From Pseudomonadota bacterium (lineage in GTDB: Bacteria > Desulfobacterota > Binatia > Binatales > Binataceae), in assembly GCA_021325025.1 (NCBI GenBank), contig JAJPHZ010000016.1:470067-534066 (forward strand): a stretch of DNA of 64,000 bases, in the 5' to 3' direction. Shown here piece after piece: positions 20,028 through 30,792 of this stretch; within the stretch, counting starts at the first letter, position 1; every line of letters starts with the position of its first letter. The translations under genes were made by a program, and so were the position numbers. Below the pieces are notes generated by a model. The model was given only the letters and a program-made list of their open reading frames with translations, was not told the origin of the DNA and ran no database searches.

Positions 20028-21397
20028 GCGGGCGGCATCGCTTCATTGGTCCGATCGTCGCCCTGGCGATCGCCGCGGCGCTGAGCCTACCGGGCATGGC
20101 GCATGCGCTGGAGGTAAAGCGCGTCAAGCTCGACAATGGCATGATCGTGTTGATCTCGCCGCAGCACAATCTGCCGATGGTGACGGCGGCGCTCGCGTTT
20201 GACGCCGGCGCACGGCGCGATCCCAAAGGCAAGGAGGGACTGGCGCGTCTGACTGCCGACTCCATTATGGAAGGCACCCGCACGATGAGTGCGGAGGAAC
20301 TCAACCGCAAGGTAGACTTCCTGGGCAGCGCGATGGACGTCGGGGCGGGCAGCGACTACGCCACCGCTTCCTTCACGTCGCTCAAGCGCTACTGGCGCGA
20401 TACACTGAAGCTGTTGGCCGGCGTGCTGACCCAACCGGGTCTGCGCGACGATGATATCGCGCGCAAGCAGGCCGAGCAGATCGCGGCAATCAAGGCGGCG
20501 GAAGAAGAACCGGGCTATGTGGCGCAGACTACTTTTTTAAAGCAGGTGTTCGGCGACGGTTCGCCATACGGCCACCTGCCCGACGGCACGGTGGACACGG
20601 TCCAGCAGCTGTCGGCACAGGATGTGCGCAATTTCTATCACGAGTTTTACCGGCCCGAGGGCACGGTCGCGGCGGTGGCCGGCGACATCGAACCCGATGA
20701 GGTGATCAAAGCGCTGCGCGAGGAGTTAGCGCCGCTCAAGGGTGCGGTGGCGCCTCAGCGGCCCCAGCCCCTGGCGCCGATCGGGCCGGGCGCGCACGTA
20801 ACCGCGATCAACCGCGACGTCGCGCAGGCCAACATCATCCTGGGCTTTGGCGGAATCGCGCGTTCCAATCCCGACTACTACAAACTGCAGGTGATGAACT
20901 ACATTCTGGGCGGCGGCGGCTTCGCGTCGCGGCTGATGAAGGAGGTGCGCTCCAAGGCCGGGCTGGTGTACTCGATCGCCAGTTTCTTCCAGGCCGCGCT
21001 GTTCCCGGGCTCCTTCCAGGTGGTGCTGGAGACCAAGAACAAGAGCGCCAACGAAGCGATTGCGATGGTGCTGGCGCAGATGCGCCGTATCCAGGAGTCG
21101 CCGGTTTCTGACGCCGAGATTGAATCGGCCAAAAAATTCCTGATTGGAAGCTTTCCGCTGAAGCTGGATACCCAGAACTCGATTGTCCAGTTCCTGCTGC
21201 AGGTGCAGATCTACGGCCTGGGGCTGGACTATATCGACAAGTATCCCGGCTATATTCGTGCGGTAACCAAGGAGGACGTGCAGAAGGTCGCGCGCGAATA
21301 CCTCCATCCCGACAGCTACATCCTGGTTGCGGTGGCCAATCAGAGCGAGGCCGGCATCAAGGTCGCAAACGGTGCGCCGCCCAGCGCAAAACAGTGA
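20024..21397 (+). CDS. M16 family peptidase-like protein, second subunit (no HxxEH)
   Basis: LEVKRVKLDNGMIVLISPQHNLPMVTAALAFDAGARRDPKGKEGLARLTADSIMEGT; 4-nt overlap with upstream M16 gene. Confidence 0.92.
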   Translation: MSGRHRFIGPIVALAIAAALSLPGMAHALEVKRVKLDNGMIVLISPQHNLPMVTAALAFDAGARRDPKGKEGLARLTADSIMEGTRTMSAEELNRKVDFLGSAMDVGAGSDYATASFTSLKRYWRDTLKLLAGVLTQPGLRDDDIARKQAEQIAAIKAAEEEPGYVAQTTFLKQVFGDGSPYGHLPDGTVDTVQQLSAQDVRNFYHEFYRPEGTVAAVAGDIEPDEVIKALREELAPLKGAVAPQRPQPLAPIGPGAHVTAINRDVAQANIILGFGGIARSNPDYYKLQVMNYILGGGGFASRLMKEVRSKAGLVYSIASFFQAALFPGSFQVVLETKNKSANEAIAMVLAQMRRIQESPVSDAEIESAKKFLIGSFPLKLDTQNSIVQFLLQVQIYGLGLDYIDKYPGYIRAVTKEDVQKVAREYLHPDSYILVAVANQSEAGIKVANGAPPSAKQ

Positions 21398-21932
21398 GCC
21401 GAACGAGATCTTCACTGTCGGCCACTCGACCCATCCGCTGGAGCGATTCCTGGTTCTGCTCAACGCCCATCGGATCGCGGCGCTGGCCGACGTGCGGTCG
21501 TTCCCCAGTTCGCGCCGCTGGCCGCAGTTCAATCAGCCGGCGCTGCGCGAATCGATGCAACGCGCGGGGATTGAATATTATTGGATCACAAAGTTGGGCG
21601 GACGCCGCCACGAGGTGCGCCCGGACTCACCGCATGTCGCGTGGCAGCATCCGGCCTTCCGCTCCTACGCCGATTATGCCGACGGCGAGGAATTCCAGCA
21701 GGGACTGGACGAACTGATCGCAATCGCGCGCCGGGCGCGCACCTCATATATGTGCTCGGAAGGCCTGTGGTGGCGATGCCATCGGCGCCTGATCTCCGAC
21801 CGCCTGCTGCTGGCCGGATGGCGGGTGACGCACATCCTGCCCGACGGCAAACTGTCGCCGCATTCGCTGCCCGACTTTGCCACCGTCGTGGACGGGCGCT
21901 TGATCTACAATAAATTGACCGAGGGTAAATAA
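21372..21932 (+). CDS. DUF488 domain protein
   Basis: EIFTVGHSTHPLERFLVLLNAHRIAALADVRSFPSSRRWPQFN...MCSEGLWWRCHRRLIS; likely GTG start. Confidence 0.85.
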   Translation: MRRPAQNSEPNEIFTVGHSTHPLERFLVLLNAHRIAALADVRSFPSSRRWPQFNQPALRESMQRAGIEYYWITKLGGRRHEVRPDSPHVAWQHPAFRSYADYADGEEFQQGLDELIAIARRARTSYMCSEGLWWRCHRRLISDRLLLAGWRVTHILPDGKLSPHSLPDFATVVDGRLIYNKLTEGK

Positions 21933-22203
21933 CCACGGCCGGTGGCAGCGCGAGGAACGCGCGCGCCAGGCAAAGGCTGGACGCCTGTGGGTCTGGTGGT
22001 TCAAGTCTGCCTGGCTCTGCCCCCCGCTGACTCCGTGATGCTGTGCGTCGATCGGTGCCACGAGCGAAAAGCGCTTGCGTGTCATGGCAGGCGCGGCGGC
22101 GCACCCCACTCAGTCTTCAGGCCCTGACCTCCACACCCAACGTGGAAGCTCAAGGCGCAGGCTGCAAAGCCTGTGCAACACGAGCCGTGCTGCGGCGAAG
22201 AGA

Positions 22204-23535
22204 TCACTTCATGATCTGGCCCAGGCCGCCGGCGGAGGCGGCGACGGCGGCGTTTTGCAGCTCCGCCGGGGCCTGGTCGTCGATGCGCACCGGACTGGCC
22301 TGCGCGGCGGCGGTGGCATGTTTGTCCTTGAAGTTGAGCATCGTCGTGGAGTTGACCTCGGGAATAATCACTTCCTCGCCGGTGCCGATGCGCCGCGGCG
22401 TCTGATAAATCGGCCAGACTTTCTCCAGCGCTGAATTCTTTCCATACATCTCGATCCAGGTCAGCGCGTAAGTTTCCTTGTCGATATATCCGACCTTATG
22501 CGAATAGCAATAGTCGCCGGCGGCGGGCAGCGGCGTAACATCAATCACATAAGTATCCCGTACCTCCCACTTTCCCGCCTCCGGCCGGGGCCATCCCGGA
22601 ACGGGCCCCTTGGCCATATAACCCTGCGGAGTCAGTCCCACGGGAGCAAGGTGCACCATCGCCAGCAGCTTCCTGAGCCCGAGGAATCTGGCCGTGAAGT
22701 TGGTGGCCTGGAAAAAGAACCCGGATCCGTTGTCGTCCTGCACGAAATCGCTGCCGGTCATTGCGGCGCATCGGCCCGAAGTTGACATGCGCAAGGGCCG
22801 CCGCATGCTGGGCGCGAAAATATAACTTTCCTGCACGCGGGACGGATCGTCGGGCTGAAGGCTGAGTTGCGTTGTATATCTGTACTGCTGGGGCTCAAGG
22901 GTCTCGAACCGATCGGCCTCCAGGTATCCGGGCGAATACATCGAATGCGGTTTGCCTTCGTCGCTGATGTGATTGAGCCTCCAGATTACGGTGTCCGAGG
23001 TAGTGGCAGCTGCATTTCCGAATCCATCCACTGTTGTGGATACGTACACTGCCTCGAATACATATGGAGAGTAGGGGAACCACACGTCGTACATCAACTT
23101 GATTCCCATTTGCGGCTCGGTGGGGTTGGGAAAAGGTATTCCGGCCACGTAGTTATCCACGGTGTAGCCGCCGCTCGGCACCCTGCGCAGCCGAACCTGG
23201 CCGCTATACTTTTCCGTGTCGGCCAGGTATTTGCGGGAAAGTGGAATGTGAATGGTGGGGCCGACCTCCATCGTATACTCAGGACCGGGCCCGATCTTCC
23301 ACGGGTATTGGCCGCTGAACAGCGCCTGCATCCCGATCGGCATAAAACCGCGGTACTGCCGCCAGTTTTGCAGGGTAATTCGGGTCCCGGGCGCAATGCT
23401 TTGCCTTGAATCGGCCGGCGCCAGGGCCGCGTAAAGCCTGGCGTCGAATCCGGCTTGTGCGCCGGCGATACCGGGAAGGAAGCTGCAATAGAAGGCGACC
23501 AGTACCGCAAGGATCGCGATGGAGTGTTTGTTCAC
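22204..23535 (-). CDS. DUF1329 family protein
   Basis: IAPGTRITLQNWRQYRGFMPIGMQALFSGQYPWKIG; YCYSHKVGYIDKETYALTW; same family as ORFs at 2631 and 62888. Confidence 0.88.
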   Translation of the reverse strand: MNKHSIAILAVLVAFYCSFLPGIAGAQAGFDARLYAALAPADSRQSIAPGTRITLQNWRQYRGFMPIGMQALFSGQYPWKIGPGPEYTMEVGPTIHIPLSRKYLADTEKYSGQVRLRRVPSGGYTVDNYVAGIPFPNPTEPQMGIKLMYDVWFPYSPYVFEAVYVSTTVDGFGNAAATTSDTVIWRLNHISDEGKPHSMYSPGYLEADRFETLEPQQYRYTTQLSLQPDDPSRVQESYIFAPSMRRPLRMSTSGRCAAMTGSDFVQDDNGSGFFFQATNFTARFLGLRKLLAMVHLAPVGLTPQGYMAKGPVPGWPRPEAGKWEVRDTYVIDVTPLPAAGDYCYSHKVGYIDKETYALTWIEMYGKNSALEKVWPIYQTPRRIGTGEEVIIPEVNSTTMLNFKDKHATAAAQASPVRIDDQAPAELQNAAVAASAGGLGQIMK

Positions 23536-23603
23536 GACGAGCTGCCTTCCTGCAGTTTGTTATGCGCGGCCATGCGTACTTGAACTTTTGCGCATCCGCA
23601 GCC

Positions 23604-24980
23604 TCAGAGGCCCGGATAGTTCGGGTTTACAGGCAACTCCCGCAGGATCGCCTGCGGATCGTGGGATATCCCGCCCTTGATTACGGTGGCGATGTTGCGC
23701 ATGCGGGTTATGTCGGTCAGCGGGTCGCCGTTGACGATCAGCAGGTCGGCGAATCTGCCCGGTGCGACCGCGCCGATATCGGCCTGCTTGCGCAGGGCGA
23801 GTGCCGCCTTCGAGGTGACCGCGCGCAGCGCGTTCATCGCGCCGATTGCTTCGGCGAGCAACTCCAGTTCGCGCATCAGCGAGAAGCCGGGCGGCGGATA
23901 GTTGATGGCGGCGTCGGTGCCACCCACCACCAGACCGCCGGCCTCGAACAGGCGCCGGCAGAACTCCTGTTGTTTTTGCAGTGCGCGCCGTTCCTGATCG
24001 ACCACTTCCTGGGGCAGGCGGCTGAAGTAGAGGTCCCAGTCGGGATCCGACAATTTGTTTTGTGCCGCTGCGGCCTGGCGCCGCGTCTCCAGAATCTTCG
24101 GCACGATATACTTGCGGTCGGGATCGCGCGCCGCGCCCTCATAGCCTGCACGGAACAGCCAGTGGATGTTCATCGTCGTGCCCATCGCGACTTCGCGCCG
24201 CGCCATCGCGTCGATCAGCGCTCGCGCGTCGGGCGCGTCGAGGTCCGCCGCCAGCCAGCCGGCGCGCAGCCGTTCCACGAACTGCCGCCCTGCCATCGAG
24301 GTGCCCGCGCCGAAGCGCAGATGGGCCGGACAGACGTCGTTGAAGACCGACGGACTGATGTGCTCAAGTCCATTGATACCCGCCTTGACCGCCTCGCTGG
24401 CGCGCATGTAGCCGATATGACCGGTGACCGGTACGCGCCCATCGGCGTAGCGGATGATCGCCGCGCCCAGATCGGCGGTCAGCCCGAAATATAGTTTGAG
24501 GCTGTCGGCGCCGGCCTCGAGGATCGGCTTGACGATGCCCGGAATCGACTCGGGCGCGGGCACGTTCTGCGTCATCAGCGCGCCGCTTGCGCCGGGCAGG
24601 CTGGATTGCGCGCCGTCGAGCAGCGGGCCGCAGAAGTAAAAACGCGGTCCGAATTTGGCACCCGACTGCAGCGCCTGTTTGACCGCCATCACCACCTCCA
24701 GCCGGGCGCCGCAATCGCGCACCGCGGTGATGCCATTGGCCATGAAGAGCTTGAGTCCCTCATCGCCGATCATCACGGCGTGAACGTGCGTGTCGATGAG
24801 TCCCGGCGTGACCGTCTTGCCCGCGACGTCGATTATCTGTGCGCCCGGGGGCGGCGGGATTTCACCCGCCTCGACCGCGGCAATGCGGTCGCCCTTAATC
24901 AGGATCGAAGCGTGTTCCAGCGGCTGCTGACGCAAACCGTCGATCAATCTGGCGTTCTTAAGCAGGATCTCCGCGGCCAT
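23604..24980 (-). CDS. amidohydrolase family protein
   Basis: MAAEILLKNARLIDG...GKTVTPGLIDTHVHAVMIGDEGL...VVGGTDAAINYPPPG...GRFADLLIVNGDPLTDI. Confidence 0.92.
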   Translation of the reverse strand: MAAEILLKNARLIDGLRQQPLEHASILIKGDRIAAVEAGEIPPPPGAQIIDVAGKTVTPGLIDTHVHAVMIGDEGLKLFMANGITAVRDCGARLEVVMAVKQALQSGAKFGPRFYFCGPLLDGAQSSLPGASGALMTQNVPAPESIPGIVKPILEAGADSLKLYFGLTADLGAAIIRYADGRVPVTGHIGYMRASEAVKAGINGLEHISPSVFNDVCPAHLRFGAGTSMAGRQFVERLRAGWLAADLDAPDARALIDAMARREVAMGTTMNIHWLFRAGYEGAARDPDRKYIVPKILETRRQAAAAQNKLSDPDWDLYFSRLPQEVVDQERRALQKQQEFCRRLFEAGGLVVGGTDAAINYPPPGFSLMRELELLAEAIGAMNALRAVTSKAALALRKQADIGAVAPGRFADLLIVNGDPLTDITRMRNIATVIKGGISHDPQAILRELPVNPNYPGL

Positions 24981-25128
24981 GGCTGCGCTCCCTGGTGATG
25001 GGCCGGCGTGGTTAGGCACGGCCCCGTCAGTGTGGACTGTTATGGCAAAACGCGGGGCTGAGGGCCAACCCGCGTGAACGTGGGCGGGCCAGGAGCGCTT
25101 CAGGGCGGCACGAATCGCTGGCGCCTGG

Positions 25129-26859
25129 CTAAGAGAGAAGATCAAGCTGATCCTGCAGATTCCTCAAGCGCTCAAGCTCGGCTTTGACCGCTTCAGCGCC
25201 GGCGGTGTGAGTCCTTTGCGCTCTCAAAAGCGTATTCTCCGCGGCGGTGCGGATTTCCTTGAGCAGCGAGCGAATTTCGGCCTCCAATCGCCGGCTGCTC
25301 TCCCGAACCATTTCATCCAGGTCGTTGAGCGCGCGCGTACTATTCAAGGACAGCAGCGTATCGAGGTAACGCACGACGTCGCGTTCAACCATTTCCAACC
25401 GCGCGCTGCGCGAGCGCAACGGGTCAGTCAGGCAGCGGCTCAGACTGCGCCGGGGAAAGCCGAAATGCTCCCCGAAATAGGGGCGCGCGCCGACCCGGAA
25501 GCCGGTCTCGGAGCTGACCGTCTGGGGCAGGCTGGCAAGGGCCGGATCGCCCGATTGGGCAAGGCGGCCCAGGAAATCGTTGGCCAGCGTGATAAACCGC
25601 CGAGCCGACTCGCAGTATACAGCCTCTGCGGCCGGGCGTTCTTCTCCAAGCCAGCGGTCAAGCAGACGTTTGGAGATTTCCTGGGCCCACACGGTAGCGC
25701 TGGCGTGCAGGGCCGCGCCGCGCGTGTGGCGCGAAGCAACGATTGCGCGATGGAATTCCTCTCGCGCTGCGGGAATGGCCTGGGCCAGGAACCTGTCGCG
25801 CCGCTCCACGCATCGGCGCGCCACGCGCTCATGCTCGGCCTTGAACAGATAGGCGAGATCGCCCAACGAGCGTTCGGCGTCGGCAATCGTTTCGGAGAGG
25901 TGTTCAACCAGGCGGCGCGAATCCTCGACCGGACGAAGCAGCGCCTCGCGCTGCACCCTAATCTCATGGGACAGGGCGGTCTTGAGCCGCCGCACACCAC
26001 GTTCGCGCGCCGCCGCCACCAGGGCGGGTCCCCGGTCGCGCGCGATTTTCCGCAGCTCGCCACATAACTCGGTTGCGTCGCGCGAAGGCCCGGCGCCGTC
26101 GAGCCATTGGTAAGCGCTGATACGGTAGACGCGCTCAATTGGGCGAGCGATTTTCTTCGACACCGTGCCGCGGCAGAACTCCACGGCTTGTGTGGACTCG
26201 TCGTCGCTGAGCCGGTCGGCCTTGTTGAGTACGAAGATCAGCTCCGAGACGTGCGCGGCAACCTCTTCGACCAAAGCCAACTCGTCTCCGGAGATCGGCG
26301 GGTCGGCGCCGAGCACTACCATCGCAGCATCGATATGCGGGACGAATTCCCTCGTGACGGCGGTATTGCCGGCAAACACCGAGCCAATGCCCGGGGTGTC
26401 GACCAGACACATGCCCGAGGCAAGCAGGGCGCTGGGCACGAACACCTCAACTGCCGCTACGGCCTTTTGGTTGGCCGGATTGCGGTCCTCGGACACATAA
26501 TCCGCCAGCGCCGCCACGGGAATCTCCTCGCGCGCTCCGCTGTCAAAGTGAACCTCGGCCCGTTCGGCCGCCCCATATCGCAACACGGTCACGATCGCCG
26601 TGACCGGCAGGACCCCGGTGGGAAGCACCCTGGCGCCGACCAGCGCGTTGAGCAGAGTGGACTTGCCGCGTTTGAACTGGCCGATGCAGGCCACGAAGAA
26701 GCGCTGGTCGGCTACCCGCTCGGCCAGCGCACGCGCGTCGCGCGCCAGCCGCGGCGCGCCGAGCTCTTCGGCGATACGCGCCAGGCAGCCGAGCGCCGCG
26801 TCAGCGGGCGCCTGTATCGAGGACAAGGCTTCTGATTGGATCAGGTGCGAGTTTTCCAC
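25129..26859 (-). CDS. dynamin-like GTPase (BDLP-type), protein A
   Basis: G1 GQFKRGKSTLLNALVG; G3 DTPGIGS; G4 NKAD; long C-terminal helical region. Likely GTG start VENSHLIQSE, downstream of a fluoride riboswitch. Confidence 0.88.
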   Translation of the reverse strand: MENSHLIQSEALSSIQAPADAALGCLARIAEELGAPRLARDARALAERVADQRFFVACIGQFKRGKSTLLNALVGARVLPTGVLPVTAIVTVLRYGAAERAEVHFDSGAREEIPVAALADYVSEDRNPANQKAVAAVEVFVPSALLASGMCLVDTPGIGSVFAGNTAVTREFVPHIDAAMVVLGADPPISGDELALVEEVAAHVSELIFVLNKADRLSDDESTQAVEFCRGTVSKKIARPIERVYRISAYQWLDGAGPSRDATELCGELRKIARDRGPALVAAARERGVRRLKTALSHEIRVQREALLRPVEDSRRLVEHLSETIADAERSLGDLAYLFKAEHERVARRCVERRDRFLAQAIPAAREEFHRAIVASRHTRGAALHASATVWAQEISKRLLDRWLGEERPAAEAVYCESARRFITLANDFLGRLAQSGDPALASLPQTVSSETGFRVGARPYFGEHFGFPRRSLSRCLTDPLRSRSARLEMVERDVVRYLDTLLSLNSTRALNDLDEMVRESSRRLEAEIRSLLKEIRTAAENTLLRAQRTHTAGAEAVKAELERLRNLQDQLDLLS

Positions 26860-26903
26860 GTTTCCGCCCGTTCCGGCACGGGCTGCGCGGCTCGCAAAAG
26901 AAC

Positions 26904-26932
26904 CTCCCACGGCGAAGCCCATGCCGCAGGAG
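26904..26932 (-). terminator. Putative riboswitch-controlled intrinsic terminator for dynamin-like GTPase A
   Basis: Minus strand CTCCTGCGGC (26932-26923) pairs with GCCGTGGGAG (26913-26904), two G-U wobbles, followed by GTTCTTTTG; overlaps the 3' end of the aptamer. Confidence 0.7.
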
Positions 26933-26982
26933 TCATTGGCCGCTTCGCTGGCGAAGCGGCGGTTGAGGCGGACTCCACCGCC
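26924..26982 (-). ncRNA. Fluoride riboswitch (crcB motif) 4, upstream of dynamin-like GTPase A
   Basis: Minus strand GGCGGTGGAGTCCGCCTCAACCGCCGCTTCGCCAGCGAAGCGGCCAATGACTCCTGC: P1 GGCG/CGCC, P3 GCCGCTTCGC/GCGAAGCGGC, pseudoknot GGAGTC/GACTCC, AATGACTCCT 3' core. Confidence 0.88.
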
Positions 26983-26992
26983 TAGTTTAGAC

Positions 26993-28756
26993 TTATTCTA
27001 ACCCAACATTGACTCGGTTCAAGCGTGCGATTCGTTCAAGTGCCTGTGCCATGCGGCCCCGATGCGGGCGCTGGCGTCCAACCAGCAGGTTAAGCAGTCC
27101 AAGTTCCTGATCGACCTTTGCCAGTCCGCATACCAAGCTGCGGACATCATCGGTGCTGTGGCCATCGTCAACCACATCGAGCCGGTCGAGCCATGAACCG
27201 AGCTGTTCCTCGAGATTTTCCAATGCACGCACGAGGTCCGGGTCGCAGCGGTTGCCCCCCAGAAAACCGGACAGCCACTCGCGCTGACGGCGCCTGAGCT
27301 CAGGCAAGGTGCGGTCAAGAACCCATCTGATACGAAGGATCAGCAGATCGAGCAGCGAGGGTGGAAATTCGGGCTGCTCCGCGCCATGCCTCGCCATTGC
27401 CGCGATCAGAGCGATCGCTTGCTCGACGTAAAGGGGACTGCCAGCGGCGTGTTGAAGGATTTGATGTTCCAGCGGCGCTGGCACCTCGATGCCGATCTTT
27501 TTACTGAGTAAATCGAGCAAAGCCGCCAGTTCATCGTGGCGGAGTCCGGTAAGACGAAGGCGCCGATGCGCCTGCGGCGGATTTGCGGGTGCGTGCGGCA
27601 GGAAAGAGGGCCGATAGGCCAGCACCGCCATCATCGGCACGCCGCAGTCGCGCGCCATTAGCTGCTCGATCAAAGCGCGGGATTCGGCGTCAATCCAGTG
27701 CAAGTCGTCGACCACGATCAGCGCCGGGCGTCCCCGATGCTGGAGCCTTCCGGCGACCGCCGCGACCCTGACAAAGTGATCGACGCCGCCCGGCCCGGCG
27801 TCCTGACCAAACAGGAGCTGCCATGCCCGCAACGGATAACCGCCGTAAGGAACGCCGTGGCACACCAACTTCAGCCATCGGCCGGGATTGCCCGCGGCTT
27901 CCAAAGCGCAAAGCCATTCTCGAATCAGCTTTGACTTTCCCAGTCCCGGCTCACCAATTACGTGAACCGCAATGGATTGGCCGCCCGCGACCTCGTTTGC
28001 GCAATGGTTCAATGTGTCGAGCAGATCCCGACGGCCTACCATTGGAATCATTTCCGGACCAACCTGATGGGTGCCGGACCGTTCGGGCTTGCGATGGAGC
28101 AGTCGAAACACGGGTTGCAGCGACTCGGATCGCGCAATCACGGGCTGAACACCCACAAAGTCGAAGCGCTCGACCAGCATCTCGTAAGCGCTCTGGGCAA
28201 ACAGCGCCGTGTTCGGTGCTGCCAGGGCTGCAAGGCGAATGGCCTGCCGTGATGCCTCCTGCGGAGATTTCGCTTCCTTGCCGACCACGGCAACACCCAA
28301 TTGCAGGCTTGGCAAGCTCTGCGCCGGGGGGACCCTCGCAGCGGCGGATTGCCCGGCCTTCAGCGTCACGAGCGCGGCCGCTTCCACTCCCCGCTCAGCG
28401 GTACTCCATTGGGCGAGGACGCCGCGCCCGGGTGTAAACGACCAGGCGCCTGCGCCTGATTCAATGTCGGTTAAGACCCCTTCAAGCAGTGACCGCGCCC
28501 GCACCATCTGGTGATCATCGGGGTACTCGGAACCCAGGCGCACTTCACAGGCCAGGAACACCCTGCCAACCACCGGAGCTGCTGTGAACGGCGCGCAGGG
28601 AAGCAGTCTGGTAATCCGTTCGGTGGTTTCGTGTCCGGGCAACCAAACGACACAATTTCGACAGTATTCCCAATCCCACGGCCATTTGTGCCGGCAGACC
28701 GGGCATTGCCTGACGGGTAGCAACTCCGTAGCCGGTTTCAGTGAGTCGCGCAGCAT
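26993..28756 (-). CDS. zinc-ribbon protein with cyclase-like region and AAA/STAND-type ATPase domain
   Basis: CPVCRHKWPWDWEYCRNC; cyclase-like VFLACEVRLG...GRGVLAQWSTAERGVEAAALVTLKAG lacking clear catalytic residues; GRRDLLDTLNHCANEVAGGQSIAVHVIGEPGLGKSKLIREWL; LIVVDDLHWIDAESRALIEQL. Confidence 0.8.
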   Translation of the reverse strand: MLRDSLKPATELLPVRQCPVCRHKWPWDWEYCRNCVVWLPGHETTERITRLLPCAPFTAAPVVGRVFLACEVRLGSEYPDDHQMVRARSLLEGVLTDIESGAGAWSFTPGRGVLAQWSTAERGVEAAALVTLKAGQSAAARVPPAQSLPSLQLGVAVVGKEAKSPQEASRQAIRLAALAAPNTALFAQSAYEMLVERFDFVGVQPVIARSESLQPVFRLLHRKPERSGTHQVGPEMIPMVGRRDLLDTLNHCANEVAGGQSIAVHVIGEPGLGKSKLIREWLCALEAAGNPGRWLKLVCHGVPYGGYPLRAWQLLFGQDAGPGGVDHFVRVAAVAGRLQHRGRPALIVVDDLHWIDAESRALIEQLMARDCGVPMMAVLAYRPSFLPHAPANPPQAHRRLRLTGLRHDELAALLDLLSKKIGIEVPAPLEHQILQHAAGSPLYVEQAIALIAAMARHGAEQPEFPPSLLDLLILRIRWVLDRTLPELRRRQREWLSGFLGGNRCDPDLVRALENLEEQLGSWLDRLDVVDDGHSTDDVRSLVCGLAKVDQELGLLNLLVGRQRPHRGRMAQALERIARLNRVNVGLE

Positions 28757-28771
28757 TGCGGGTGCCTTGGC

Positions 28772-29107
28772 TCACTCAAGCAATTGAGGAAAAGCCCGGG
28801 CACGGAATGCAGCCGCAAATTCGTAAATCGGCGCGGGCATGGCAACGCTCATCAACAGCGGATCCTGAAACGCCGCGCGCCACACACTGGCCGCGGCGGC
28901 CGCATACCACGGATGGCAGAAGACGATGCGCCGTTGTGCCACAATGACCAGGGCGTTGAGCGCTATCGCCACCGGGCAGGTCTGTTCGGGATTGCGCAGA
29001 GAGCCGGCGGGCAGCGCCGTGAGCGGCGAATCTCCGGCGCGCTGGCGGACGGCGTTTACCAAGTGCAAAACGCGGTCAAACAGCGCTGGGTTGCCGTTAA
29101 CTTCCAT
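28772..29107 (-). CDS. small protein of unknown function, first gene after riboswitch 5
   Basis: MEVNGNPALFDRVLHLVNAVRQRAGDSPLTALPAGSLRNPEQTCPVAIALN...; SD-like GGGAG 7 nt before ATG; 15 nt from the downstream ATPase gene. Confidence 0.75.
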   Translation of the reverse strand: MEVNGNPALFDRVLHLVNAVRQRAGDSPLTALPAGSLRNPEQTCPVAIALNALVIVAQRRIVFCHPWYAAAAASVWRAAFQDPLLMSVAMPAPIYEFAAAFRARAFPQLLE

Positions 29108-29118
29108 GGTTCCACTCC

Positions 29119-29173
29119 CAAGGAGTCATTGGCAGCCGCAACGCAACCGCGGTTAAGGGTGGACTCCACCACC
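29119..29173 (-). ncRNA. Fluoride riboswitch (crcB motif) 5, upstream of 111-aa protein and AAA ATPase
   Basis: Minus strand GGTGGTGGAGTCCACCCTTAACCGCGGTTGCGTTGCGGCTGCCAATGACTCCTTGG: P1 GGTG/CACC, P3 GCGGTTGC/GCGGCTGC (with wobbles), pseudoknot GGAGTC/GACTCC. ACTCC can instead pair with the GGAGT of the SD just upstream of ATG 29107. Confidence 0.84.
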
Positions 29174-29222
29174 TCTCAGGGTTATCTAGCCTAGCCCAAC
29201 TGGCGTATCCGAAACAGGTGCA

Positions 29223-30675
<1,453 letters not shown>

Positions 30676-30792
30676 AAGACCTTGCCCAGAGGGTGAGGTC
30701 TAAAGCATCGTGCTCCGAAAATTGGAACGATTCCGGGTCGCAACCGCGCTGCGGATGCTTGGCACGATCCCGGCACCACAGGGCACTGACTA

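Noticed and set aside
30690-30760. AAAGCATCGTGCTCCGAAAATTGGAACGATTCCGG in the RS1 leader resembles rhizobial-type intergenic repeats
   Set aside because: Only loose similarity from memory, single copy in the window, no flanking structure to support it.
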